This document shows, piece by piece, positions 36,067 through 46,760 of a stretch of DNA of 64,000 nucleotides; the first letter of the stretch is position 1; every line of letters begins with the position of its first letter. Under the pieces are notes generated by a model that ran no database searches, was not told the DNA's origin, and saw nothing but the letters and a program-made list of their open reading frames with translations. The DNA is from Hofstenia miamia. Taxonomy: Eukaryota; Xenacoelomorpha; Acoela. A program made the position numbers and the translations under genes. The stretch covers positions 1,443,177 to 1,507,176 of the forward strand of contig SCFE01000064.1 of the NCBI GenBank assembly GCA_004352715.1, written 5' to 3'.

Positions 36067-36423
36067 CTACAAGCAGAAGACTTCGTCCAACTGTTTTGTT
36101 GAACCAACTGTGCCAACGACACAAGCACTATTTGCCATTTGAATTGCAACACTGATTCTTTGCATAAGGAATGCCTGAGAATAAGCCTGCTTTATGGAGG
36201 CACGGATACGAGCTGCAAGTGTTTTGAGAAATTCAAAATATTCAGATCTACAATTGCCTTGATAAGCTGAAAGGCGGTTGTTCTCTTGCGCATCAAAAGT
36301 GTCACGGAGACAACGAAGCACTACAGCATAAACAACCTTCATCCAGCTTTTTTTGTTCAGTGGGTTGCTAGGTAGAGTAAGAAACCGAACTTTGACCATT
36401 CCAAATAATAAAAGCTGCCTCAC
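36067..36423 (-). CDS. Hypothetical protein, possible transposon remnant
   Basis: An open frame of up to 118 codons. The first ATG is about eight codons in, since the upstream end is a GTG. Composition is balanced (Arg, Ala, Gln, Leu) rather than AT-driven. It includes RCLRDTFDAQENNRLSAYQG and LAARIRASIKQAYSQAFLMQ, which look like amphipathic helices, and ends LDEVFCL. I do not recognise it. It lies between LINE-derived sequence and the foldback element inside the Tc1 transposon, so a transposon origin is more likely than a host gene. Position 36400 carries a donor-like CAGGTGAG, so it could also be part of a spliced unit. Confidence 0.3.
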   Translation of the reverse strand: MRQLLLFGMVKVRFLTLPSNPLNKKSWMKVVYAVVLRCLRDTFDAQENNRLSAYQGNCRSEYFEFLKTLAARIRASIKQAYSQAFLMQRISVAIQMANSACVVGTVGSTKQLDEVFCL

Positions 36424-37027
36424 CTGGACTATTCAGTAGAAGGGATTTTAAAGAACTGTGATATGAAATTTACATATAAAATTTTATCCAAGGCAATTGA
36501 TAATTTTCAACTAAACATCATGGAATCAATTTATACAAAATTAAAGGAACCAAGCCTAAACAAAAAAGATGAATATAAATACAAACTAAATTTATCGAAA
36601 ATAATTTTAAAAAATGTTATTGGATAAATATTTTGTAAAACTTATAGTGGGAAACTTTTTGACAATGACAGCGGCATGCCAAAACATGTTAAATAAATGA
36701 TGCGTTTCTTTTTTAAATTCATATATAAACTCAATAATTATAGTTGATGACAATTTTAAGAACTAGATTACTACAAAGCTTACAAATAAGTTGATTTGCA
36801 TGCACTATTTCGTAAGTATATGTCCATTTTTTATCTCACGATAGTGTTGAAGCACATAAAATTTTCTGTCCGCATTAAAAAACAAATATTTTTTAAGTTT
36901 GTGTTTATTTATTGTTAGAATATATATTTAAATTGGGATCCGCTCGGATTGAAAACTAATTTTTTTTAAAAATTCGGATAGGATCCGGATCTTGAAGTTT
37001 CGAATTGGAGCTTAAAATGTTGGATCA

Positions 37028-37417
37028 GTAGTAATGGCCGCGAGAAGCCCGTTCCACTTTTTTCTGATTGGTCGAGAGGTGGGTAGAAGTCTGTCCCACT
37101 TTTTTCTGATTGGTCGAGAGGGGTGGCCTTTGACCTGAGACGCAGTGGATATCGACGGAGGTGTTTTACTGACGTCGTGCATGTACTTTTACTAGTTTTT
37201 ATGTTATTTATGTGGTCTAATTTAGTTTGCATTTTTTTACTTTTATACATTTACTTACTTTTTAGTTTTACTTTCCCACACTTACTTACTTTTTTTAGTT
37301 TTACTTTCACACATTACATACTTGTTTTTTTATTAACATACATGATATTGGAAATACCACATTAATTTAGTTTATATATTTATTTAACATACTTGTTTTA
37401 TTCAATAAAATTTAATA
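37028..37417. repeat. Left arm of the foldback element
   Basis: Inverted partner of the right arm. It contains two units with inverted CCAAT boxes (TTTCTGATTGGTCGAGAGG), then GACGTCGTGCATGTACTTTT, then T-rich units of the ACTTACTTTTTAGTTTTAC type. A short open frame through the arm is mirrored in the other arm and is not treated as a gene. Confidence 0.75.
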
Positions 37418-37548
37418 AAATTTCTATTTTTATCTGATCATTGACATTTGTTAGAGTATTGTATATATTAACCTGTGAATAAATGTATATAGTTATTTGT
37501 TATTTTTAAATGTTTTGTATTAATAACCAATTTACAATACTAATAATC

Positions 37549-38041
37549 NNNNNNNNNNNNNNNNNNNNNNNNNNNNNNNNNNNNNNNNNNNNNNNNNNNN
37601 NNNNNNNNNNNNNNNNNNNNNNNNNNNNNNNNNNNNNNNNNNNNNNNNNNNNNNNNNNNNNNNNNNNNNNNNNNNNNNNNNNNNNNNNNNNNNNNNNNNN
37701 NNNNNNNNNNNNNNNNNNNNNNNNNNNNNNNNNNNNNNNNNNNNNNNNNNNNNNNNNNNNNNNNNNNNNNNNNNNNNNNNNNNNNNNNNNNNNNNNNNNN
37801 NNNNNNNNNNNNNNNNNNNNNNNNNNNNNNNNNNNNNNNNNNNNNNNNNNNNNNNNNNNNNNNNNNNNNNNNNNNNNNNNNNNNNNNNNNNNNNNNNNNN
37901 NNNNNNNNNNNNNNNNNNNNNNNNNNNNNNNNNNNNNNNNNNNNNNNNNNNNNNNNNNNNNNNNNNNNNNNNNNNNNNNNNNNNNNNNNNNNNNNNNNNN
38001 NNNNNNNNNNNNNNNNNNNNNNNNNNNNNNNNNNNNNNNNN
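37549..38041. other. Assembly gap (493 N)
   Basis: Unknown bases inside the loop of the foldback element. The true loop length is uncertain. Confidence 0.99.
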
Positions 38042-38584
38042 ATATTATCTCTAGTTAGCTTTACAAATATTTCATTTAAAAACATAATTTTATTTTAATG
38101 AATTGCTGCGAATTTACTGCCTGATGTTAAATTAATTATATACTTTATAGAAATGGCGTTTGTTTGTTAATAAACATTTTTAATTGATTTTGTTTAAACT
38201 TTTAATATTCATGTGTTTTATATTGTGAATGTCATCTTGTTTGACTTGTATATTAACCATTAATTTAGATGCTACCATTTGAAATTCATAATGTGTAAAT
38301 GCACATTGTGTTTGTTTCCTACAGAATTCCCCCAACAACAATGATGATAAACTAGCCCAATAGACAAATTTAATAGTACGATATGTATGATCATTATAAG
38401 CAGAGTGTAGAATAAATTACATTTTTGTCTTGTCTTAAACACGTATGTGGGTTTTACCATGTACGTTTATTAAATATTAGAAATTGCGAGTTTTTGCATA
38501 AACTAGTTCTGAAAAATTATTTTGCTTTATTACTGAAATAAGCCCTTAAACTTTTAACAAGTATTATTATCTCTTTGATTCAAA

Positions 38585-39369
38585 CATTTATTAAATTTTA
38601 CCGAATAAAACAAGTATGTAAAATAAATATATAAACTAAATTAATGTGGTATTTCCAATATCATGTATGTTAATAAAAAAACAAGTATGTAAAATAAGTA
38701 TGTAAACTAAATTAATGTGATATTTCCAATGTCATGTATAAAAAAACAAGTATGTAATGTGTGAAAGTAAAAATAAAAAGTAAGTAAGTGTGGGAAAGTA
38801 ATACATGTAAAGTAAGTNATGTAAAATAAGTATGTAAACTAAATTAATGTGATATTTCCAATGTCATGTATAAAAAAACAAGTATGTAAAAATAAGTATG
38901 TAAACTAAATTAATGTGATATTTCCAATGTCATGTATAAAAAAACAAGTATGTAATGTGTGAAAGTAAAAATAAAAAGTAAGTAAATGTGGGAAAGTAAA
39001 ACTAAAAAGTAAGTAAGTTAATGTGGGAAAGTAAAAATAAAAAGTAAGTAAGTGTGGGAAAGTAATACATGTAAAGTAAGTTAATGTGGGAAAGTAAAAA
39101 TAAAAAGTAAGTAAGTGTGGGAAAGTAAAACATAAAAAGTAAGTAAATGTATAAAAGTAAAAAAATGCAAACTAAATTAGGTCACATAAATAACACAAAA
39201 ACTAGTAAAAGTACATGCATGACGTCAGTAAAACACCTCCGTCGATATCCACGGCGTCTCAGGTCAAAGGCCACCCCTCTCGACCAATCAGAAAAAAGTG
39301 GGACAGACTTCTACCCACCTCTCGACCAATCAGAAAAAAGTGGAACGGGCTTCTCGCGGCCATTAGTAC
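38585..39369. repeat. Right arm, expanded by tandem repeats
   Basis: Inverse of the left arm but about twice as long. A unit running from ACAAGTATGTAAAATAAGTA through TTAATGTGATATTTCCAATG is present about four times (near 38605, 38683, 38820 and 38880). A second unit, GTGGGAAAGTAAAAATAAAA then AGTAAGTAA, is repeated at about 38960-39150. A lone N at 38819 lies inside this array, so copy number is unreliable. Confidence 0.7.
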
Positions 39370-39377
39370 TTGGATCC

Positions 39378-39827
39378 GATGCCATCTATTTGGAAAACGT
39401 ATTCATCTGAGAAAAACATCCAGAAAAGGGTAGTTTCTCCAGGTCTGCGAGAATTCTATCCTTTTTTCTTCATGAAGAAGTGTGATGTCGAGTACAATTT
39501 TTGCTATTTGTTTCGAAATGCCAAAGGATTCTAGAGATCTGTAAACTGTTGAACTAACCACAGACATTCCAGTTTGTCATACAAACGCTTCCCGTACATT
39601 TTGGCTAGAAAAAGTTGGGTTACGAAGAGCAATTCGCGAAATTCGAATTCTCTCCAATTCAGATAATTTTGCCGTCTTCCAATTCGCCTTAGTGTTCCGC
39701 CATTCTCCAGAATCTTCATATTCCCATGGAAGGTAGCTTTGGGCATAGCCGAAACTCTCATGAGGCCGCTCCGATTTGTTGTCACGTTGACAAACAGAAA
39801 TTCAAGACTATCTCTACGTGCTTGCAT
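39378..39827 (-). pseudogene. Tc1-like transposase, N-terminal part
   Basis: From about 39827 the minus strand reads the paired helix-turn-helix region (VSAMPKATFHGNMKILENGG then TLRRIGRR). A second DNA-binding part (REFEFRELLFVTQLFLAKMY) and YRSLESFGISKQIAKIVLD follow. After a frame change it ends in MFFSDEYVFQIDGIGS, holding the first catalytic Asp. It breaks off where the foldback element is inserted. Together with 32180-32750 it makes up one transposase gene split by nested insertions. Confidence 0.75.
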
Positions 39828-40029
39828 GTTTTATGAACAATTTTAAAATTAAATTTTGGCGGGTGTTTGATAGCTATTTACATGCAAAACTACTAAGCGG
39901 TGGGAACATTTCACGTACTTCAACTTTTGCGCTCACAGTTTTCTTGTTGAACCTATCAACAACGAAATATTGAAAAATGTAAGTTCTGGTTCAAAAAAGT
40001 GAGTCTCATTTTTTGCAATGAAGTATACA

Positions 40030-40670
40030 TAATACATGTAAACTAAAAAGTAGTTTTTAACTGTCATTTCTTGGATGTATTTTCAATTTTAACGCGATAT
40101 TACATTAAGGTGACTTTCTTTTAAAAATCTTTAAAAAAATATAGAATTACTTTAGTACAATACTTTTGTTATTGAAACAAGCATATTTGGATATTTTCTC
40201 TTCAGAATCCTATTAAATAAGTGAATGAATTTTCCATTTCTTATTCTTAATTTGAGCGGTGTTCATGAATTTTTTTGTTCTAAGCTTTGTTTATAATTTA
40301 TTGGATAGTGCTTGCCCCTGACAATGTTATTGAGTTGTTTGTATGTTTTCTGGTCCAAAGAAGATAAAAGCCGAATAAGTCGACTGTACAAGATTCGGTG
40401 AAAAAATATTGTGAGGAATTGCACATATTCGGGGAAAAATACGCCACAAGATATCAAAATTGGTTCCGTATGATTTAAAAAGAACAAAACTATACAAACT
40501 TAATATATTTTTAAATTGATGCTAACAAAAATTTACTCAAAATTCATAATATTGAAAAAATAAAGAAATAAAGCTCAAATAAATCTTATGGTACAAAACT
40601 AATTTAAATTCATAGAAACTAATATTTTAAATTAACACTCTAAAATTTAAAAGCGAATAGAAATTTAAAT
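40030..40670. other. 3' flank of the Cdh1 gene
   Basis: Non-coding between the Tc1 element and the Cdh1 stop. A 74-codon minus-strand frame at 40263-40487 has no recognised motif. This interval should hold the 3' untranslated region of the Cdh1 gene. Confidence 0.4.
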
Positions 40671-40674
40671 AAAG

Positions 40675-40977
40675 CTATCTAATTAAATGATTTAATTGAT
40701 ATGCTGAGAATTGCTTTGTGCCAATAAATTGACGTTTTGGGAAGACGCACCATAAGCGGATGGTTTCATCTCCAGCACCAGTTGCTATTGAAACATTATC
40801 AGGACCCTTTGCTAAATAAAGTACTCTAGCATCATGACCATTTAAAATAGCCACCCGCTTGGCAGAAGGGTAGTTCCAGACAACAATGTTATTATTCAGA
40901 TGTGTTTGACATCCGTCGGAATATCCATGCGTTGAAACTAATTGTGATGAATGTGATGACCACGCTAAATTTGTTAC
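40675..40977 (-). CDS. fzr: Cdh1/fizzy-related protein, last coding exon
   Basis: The exon starts after a TTTAG acceptor (AG at 40979-40978) in phase 0 and encodes the last 100 residues. It opens VTNLAWSSHSSQLVSTHGYS, followed by NNIVVWNYPSAKRVAILNGH, ARVLYLAKGPDN and SIATGAGDETIRLW, and ends in Ile-Arg. These are the last WD40 blades of the Cdc20/Cdh1 family. VLYLA and TGAGDET favour Cdh1 (fizzy-related) over Cdc20. The protein recruits substrates to the anaphase-promoting complex, and the terminal Ile-Arg docks on the complex. An extra DGCQTHL (about 7 residues) sits between THGYS and the next strand, where relatives have two or three residues. Upstream exons are not visible; the intron runs into an N gap. 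Confidence 0.9.
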   Translation of the reverse strand, partial: VTNLAWSSHSSQLVSTHGYSDGCQTHLNNNIVVWNYPSAKRVAILNGHDARVLYLAKGPDNVSIATGAGDETIRLWCVFPKRQFIGTKQFSAYQLNHLIR

Positions 40978-41235
40978 CTAAACAATATCAGCGCATTAAG
41001 TCTTTGCTTTTGCACTTGGCGTGATTTCAAAATTAGAAATCATTAGGACAAAATAAACATGTTATAATTGATGAACTAACATTGCCTGCAAAGCGGATCT
41101 GCTATTAATATATTTAGCAAATCTAAACGACAAAATTCAAATAGCTTATATAGTATTAGAAAATATAGTAAATGACAAAAATAATATTACGAACATAACA
41201 AATTTGGTGAAATTATTATATATATAATATATATA

Positions 41236-41456
41236 NNNNNNNNNNNNNNNNNNNNNNNNNNNNNNNNNNNNNNNNNNNNNNNNNNNNNNNNNNNNNNNNN
41301 NNNNNNNNNNNNNNNNNNNNNNNNNNNNNNNNNNNNNNNNNNNNNNNNNNNNNNNNNNNNNNNNNNNNNNNNNNNNNNNNNNNNNNNNNNNNNNNNNNNN
41401 NNNNNNNNNNNNNNNNNNNNNNNNNNNNNNNNNNNNNNNNNNNNNNNNNNNNNNNN
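41236..41456. other. Assembly gap in an AT microsatellite (221 N)
   Basis: Both edges of the gap are TA dinucleotide repeats (41219-41235 and 41457-41485). The gap is probably a long (TA)n array inside the Cdh1 intron that could not be assembled. Confidence 0.9.
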
Positions 41457-41489
<33 letters not shown>

Positions 41490-42138
41490 TTAAAAATGGC
41501 GCTAAATACTTTTAAGCGCAATTTTTCAATTAACGCCAGCCATCATTTTGTATGAAGAAAGTTGTAAATATTGTAAATAATGCATACATAAAAAAATTGA
41601 AAAAATATATTCAATATATAAATATTGAATAAATCTGAGTGGAAAAATTTTGTTTATAATTATACTTTATCTTTGCAAGGATGATATAAATGCTTGACCC
41701 ATATGGAAAACTTGCCAAGATATAAGATTAGCTATTAGCTTGTAAAAGCCATGGCAAGGAAATCCATATTCTTTTCAAGATTTTATATTATTGTCAATTG
41801 AACGCATATAATGGAAAAAATAGTATAAACGATAATCAAAAACTTTAAAATATATATAATATCGAAGCATAGAGCGAAAAGGGAAACACTTTTATTTATT
41901 TTAGATGGGAGAAGGACGGCGTTTATGAAATTGTAATTTTTAACTTTTCACCAGGAATTGTAATAAATAACAAAACATTAAATGTTATTGTTAATATACT
42001 ATAGTTATAATATTTAAATAAAAGTGGGTACAGGTGCTTTATTCTAAAGTTCTCTTTATAAATAATTTTGATCACCTAGCAACCTACGAAAGACTGATTG
42101 GCCATTGATATTTACTGTCATATATTTACTGCTATATA

Positions 42139-42179
<41 letters not shown>

Positions 42180-44095
42180 AAGACTTCAAAACGCATATTA
42201 AATAAATTAAGGTTTCATTTGTAGTTGTGTGTGCAGCTCGATATTCGCGATCAGTTCGATATTCGCATACTAACATAATTTATAATAAATATGAATGTAT
42301 AAATTATAACTTTAATAAATAAACACGAATGGGGTATATGCAATTATTTGTAAATTAACATGAGCTCATAATAATCCAAATTGCTAATCACTTTAAAAAT
42401 GATATAAGACCAATACTTAGAAATCGTACGAAAGTGTTAATCATAATTTTATGTACGAGAGATTTTAAAATACAGATAATATTTATAACAAGATAACAAG
42501 ATAAGTGAATTCAATATTTAATCTAATGCTGAAAATACTAGGCAATTGTTGCCTTTGCTTTCTTAATGTACAATATAATTATAATATTTATAATTCTAAG
42601 TATTGGTCCCTTGTCACTCTTAAAGTAATTAGCAATTTGAAATATTGCAATCTATATTTAGCAAATAATTGCTGCATTCATGTTTAGGTTTACCTATTAA
42701 ATTTTGCTTGTATATGAATATCGAGCTGCAACACAACCCCGTTTTATTCCCCGTATTGTATAAATTTACACGAAAATTATGTAATAAAATTATTTTAAAT
42801 TCAATTCAAAATTTTTGCATCAATCGTGGATTATTTTATTTGTGTAGCCGGGTATTTAATTTCGCTTTATATTAAATAATGCTGGTCTAAAGCTAAACGA
42901 ACTTTTTATCCTTCAAATAAGTTCATATCGCAAATTTGTATGAATGAGAAATCTCATTGAATGGCATCAAATACGTGAGAAGAATGTAGTTTCTCATATA
43001 AATTTGACCAGAAATTGAAAAACGATCTAATCGAAGTTTGATAGTTTCCACATATATTCAATTCCATTTAGCGACTGTATAATAAAAAGTAATTTAATTC
43101 TTAGTTGTGTCGACTTAATGTTTATTTATGACTTACGCTTAAATGTCATAATGAAATTGTCATTACTCAAATAGTATCGAAATGTACTTTTTAGAATATG
43201 AAGAACTGGAATGAATTCATTTACACAAAAATTATATATCATGTCACTAACTGCGTTGTTATACTTTTAGCTTTTAATAATTTTATTTTTGTATGAAAAT
43301 TTTATTAGTAGGATTTTAGAAAGTTGTGTACTTATTTTGGGTAATTGTTCATAAAGATCAGTTTTTAATAGTTTTCGATGCGATTCTGCTGATGACGATG
43401 GTTCACCATATTTAAACGGGCCATTAGATATGATTATAAATTCTAATCAGATTCAAGTGACGTGTCACCGTTTAAGAAAAGTAATAGCGCTTTCGTGACA
43501 AATATCTTCACTTTTTCAATCAATATAACCCCATAAATCTTAATTTCAGCCCGAAAAGGCTTAAACAATCTAGAAGCAATCAATCAAACTAGTTTGTCGA
43601 AAATTTGTCAGTGATTGACACATTTGAAACGTCTGCTAGCGATTACGAAAATCTTTCAACTGTTGATCTGATATACCTGTACCAAGGTTGTAATATTTCG
43701 GTTTCTGATTGTAGCACAGCTCTTTCAGCCATAATTGAGAAACACAATGGATGAAATGCCTTAATGAAAGACAAACTTCTGTAAGTGTATTTTGCCGGAA
43801 AACAGTAAAACACCTAGTTATTAATTCAAAAAACCTACACCTGGTTAAAGAAAGAACTTTATTTGCGATAAAAGACAATAGGCAGATCAAATATCGGTGA
43901 TTTTGAGGAATTTCGAATCTTTCCTTGATATATATATATATTTACAATCATATTCTTGGAAAACCTTGTAGAAACTTCAAAAGGATACCCATAATTATGG
44001 AATATCATGCTTAACGCATGCAAACTTTAGAACCCAAAATCTATGCGCTTGGAAAGATTATGAATTCTCATTCCAAGATTAACATTTTTCAATAA
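41490..44095. other. Non-coding, possibly intron of the Cdh1 gene
   Basis: I searched the minus strand for earlier Cdh1 WD40 exons (for example a 'GGGTADRCIRFWN'-type block) and did not find one. The minus-strand frame at 43636-43890 has no recognised motif. A (TA)n microsatellite lies at about 42133-42177, with smaller runs near 43928. Confidence 0.4.
42133..42177. repeat. (TA)n microsatellite
   Basis: A TA dinucleotide run with a few TTTA interruptions. Confidence 0.9.
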
Positions 44096-44099
44096 CAAG

Positions 44100-44112
44100 A
44101 GTATATATACAC

Positions 44113-44154
<42 letters not shown>

Positions 44155-44180
44155 TATATAATATATATATATATATATAA
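44100..44180. repeat. (TA)n microsatellite
   Basis: An interrupted TA/CATA dinucleotide array directly upstream of the LINE that begins near 44197. Confidence 0.9.
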
Positions 44181-44196
44181 GCACTTTGGATAAAAA

Positions 44197-46760
44197 ATGA
44201 AATTTAAAACAATGTATTGGACTCAATATTGTACTTTATACGGTATTAGATCAAATCGTATACTTTACTGTAATACTTGTGTTCAGAATGGACGCAAAGA
44301 AGTTATTGATAATATTGTTACCTCCCTTCACTCCCATTCATGTATGGACGCTATTTTTGATAAATGTATAAAAACTATCGAAAAGAAAATTGAGAATTCT
44401 AACTCATCTGTTCATTCTAATAACAGCTAAAAACTTACAGATGAATACCAGATGATTCGTGTAAAAGATATTCACGAACCTTCTCACACTGCTAACTCTG
44501 CAGATCATCTCCAATTGACGATGTCCTTAACCACCTTCGAGTTGCTGATGTTAAAATGAAGCATATTCGTCGAGCTGGTAAGATAGTATATTCTTCTAGT
44601 AGACCCAAAACTATTTTTAACGTTGAAATCTGCCTGGGATAAGCGGAAGTAATGAGTTTTGTCTCGAAACTATCCTTTTACAGTCAACGAATTTCTGTCT
44701 CTCGCATGCTCACTCAAAATGAATTAAAAGTTGAAAAAACTGTTCTCAAAAAGCGTTTGGAAATACTAAATCAGAGAGCAAATCGGGTTGATGTGAAAAT
44801 TCGCAAATCGGGTTGATGTGAAAATTAGTTACCTCACTCGGTTTCCCAAAGGCTTAAAGGTGGCTGTCAATGTGAATTGACTATTTGCCACAAATGCTAA
44901 GAATCAAAATCAGTCTCTTGATTTAAAATTGGCCTTAATCAATCCTTGCTCTGTTGTAATAAACCAAATGCTACCTTATATTCTATTCTTGAGTTTAATC
45001 TTGACATTCTGTGCTTGGAGAAGCGCGGTTTGTCTACTGAACATTAGCGGTTGATAAAATGCATTAAACCCGACGGTTACAAATTTCAGCATGTTTCTAG
45101 GGGCAGTGATGGAGACCGTGTTGCTATGATTTACAAGACTTCTTGTAATGAAGCTCTCGCTCGAACACAAACTAGAAAATTTTGTACATTTGAATACATC
45201 GAGTTATCTCTTACATTGTGTCACAAACGGCTATTGATAACTTTTGTTTATAGGCACCACCCCCTCCTGCTAATAGTCTACATTGGCATACGTTCCTTCT
45301 GGAATTCCATGATTACTGCAATTCTGCATATTTCAGACCACTGCAGTTGCTTCTTGTGGTTGACATAAACATCCGCATGGATTTTTTTGATGGCCGCGGG
45401 CCTTCATAATTTCTGTGATTTGCTAGATTCATTCAACCTTTCTCAGAACATTGGTGAAGCTACACAAGCCCATTCATACTCTTGATCTCATCATATCTCG
45501 TGCTACTGATAACACTATGATATCTTGTTCCGTCCAACCACACCTTAACATGTTTCCCGAGCACTTATCTGTGCTGGTGCGTATTACGCATGCTTAAATT
45601 AAACATTCAAAATAAAACAATCTCATTCAGAAATTGGAAGCGTGTTGATGCGGTATGTGTGTCTAGTCACGTTTGTTTTGATTTTTTGCTTGAAAATCTT
45701 GATACACTTGCGTTTAACTATAATGCAGAGTTGCTACGAATTGCTAACTTACATGCTCCAATATTACACAAGACTGTTGTTGTTAAAGAGGCTGCCTGGT
45801 TTGATAATGAATATAAAGTTCTACGAGCTGAATGTATATACGCTGAGAATGTTTACAGAGATCAAAGCTACCATGTGACTTAGCTCGATATAGCGGAATT
45901 CGGCAAGAGGTTCTTCAGCTTTCGATAACTAAAGAAAAACAGTATTACCAGAATCGTATCATCCAGGCTGAAAATGATGAAATATGTTTGTTTGAAGTAG
46001 TTAATGATTTGTTTGGTGGTTCCACTGATGCTTTTTATCCAGCAACCGCGTCTGATTCTGAATTGGCCGATTTGTTCATTGACGTCTTTGACACAAACGT
46101 CTGTCGGATACGTCTTGTACTTAACCAATATCCGAAATGTAATGTATCATCCAATCGTTGTACTGCATTTTTGCCTTCAGTTTACTGAGTCACTACTGTG
46201 GAAGTTCAAAATATGATCTTAAATATGAAGTCTTCAATTTGCTTACTCGATGTGATTCCCACACATTTTCTGAAAGAAGATTCTGTTTTACATAAAGTAC
46301 TGCTGGTCATAACTAAAGTTGTCCATCTGTCTCAGTTATGGAACTTTTCCTTCTTCATTTATGAAGACTCTTCTGAAGAAGCCGGATATTTCACATTACT
46401 GCTTTGGTAATCTTAGACCGATCGCTAACTTGTCGCAAAATTAGTGAACATTTGAATATTAATGGCTTGCGAACATAGTTTCTCCACGGAGACGGCAATG
46501 TGTCGTATAACAAGTGATATTCGCATGACAATTGATAATGGTCAGTGTTGCTTGCTTGTCCTACTGGATCTGTCAGCAGTTTGCAATGTCATCGATCACA
46601 CACTCTTGATTGACGTTCTTCACTCCGTTGGACATCGTGGTTGAACAATTAATTGGTACATGTCAATGGCTACATCTCAAAGACAATACCCGTTAGATAT
46701 GGAGTACCTCAAGGTTTAGCACTTGGACCAATGTTATTCACGATATACAATATGCTTGCT
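44197..46760 (+). mobile_element. CR1/L2-like LINE, both ORFs decayed
   Basis: 44197-44430 encodes a Cys-containing N-terminal segment. About 44540-44820 matches an ORF1 C-terminal region with SVSRMLTQNELKVEKTVLKK. About 45030-45360 resembles an APE endonuclease (GYKFQHVSRGSDGDRVAMIY, TFEYIELSLT), and 45470-45600 the 'HTLDLI' block. An RT lead-in follows: KEAAWFDNEY (45790), then LNMKSSICLLDVIPTHFLKE (46205-46275). The RT core gives LLVLLDLSAVCNVIDHTLL (46550-46610) and YGVPQGLALGPMLF (46690-46740). Frames change many times. The 61-64 kb LINE is probably the same family. Inactive. Confidence 0.8.

Larger units (their letters stand above)
37028..39369. mobile_element. Foldback-type element with long inverted arms
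   Basis: The element begins GTAGTAATGGCCGCGAGAAG and ends with the inverted equivalent (GTACTAATGGCCGCGAGAAG on the minus strand). It is flanked by TTGGATCA at 37020-37027 and TTGGATCC at 39370-39377, an 8-base target duplication with one mismatch. The arms are inverted copies: left 37028 to about 37417, right about 38585-39369, the right one lengthened by tandem repeats. Each arm holds two direct copies of a unit of about 35 bases with CGACCAATCAGAAAAAAGTG. The middle is partly unknown (493 N). No transposase is visible. An 8-base duplication suits hAT-type mobilisation, but this is not proof. Confidence 0.75.
32146..40025 (-). mobile_element. Tc1-like transposon carrying nested insertions
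   Basis: The ends are matching inverted repeats of about 26-27 bases. The left end reads TACTTCATTGCACAAAAA then TGAGACTCA. The right end, read inward, is TACTTCATTGCAAAAAA then TGAGACTCA, one base shorter. Both ends abut a TA, as in all Tc1/mariner insertions. The minus-strand transposase N-terminal part is at 39378-39827 and the C-terminal part at 32180-32750. The 6.6 kb between them consists of later insertions: a LINE (33190-35268), a dispersed repeat (35573-35776) and a foldback element (37028-39369). Without the inserts the element would be near the usual 1.3 kb. It lies about 650 bases from the Cdh1 exon. Confidence 0.8.

Noticed and set aside
37510-38085. Long open frames on both strands
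   Set aside because: They consist almost wholly of N bases in the 493-base gap.
39147-39410. Open frame of 87 codons, with a mirrored frame at 36966-37250
   Set aside because: Both frames lie in the inverted arms of the foldback element and repeat a direct-repeat unit (LDQSEKSGTGF). Their openness follows from the repeat, not from selection for protein.
41216-41521. Minus-strand frame with Ile-Tyr repeats
   Set aside because: It is a translation of a TA microsatellite and an N gap.
43636-43890. Minus-strand frame with YYNLGTG, reminiscent of sugar epimerases
   Set aside because: Only a seven-residue resemblance; no Rossmann-fold glycine motif or other epimerase element nearby.
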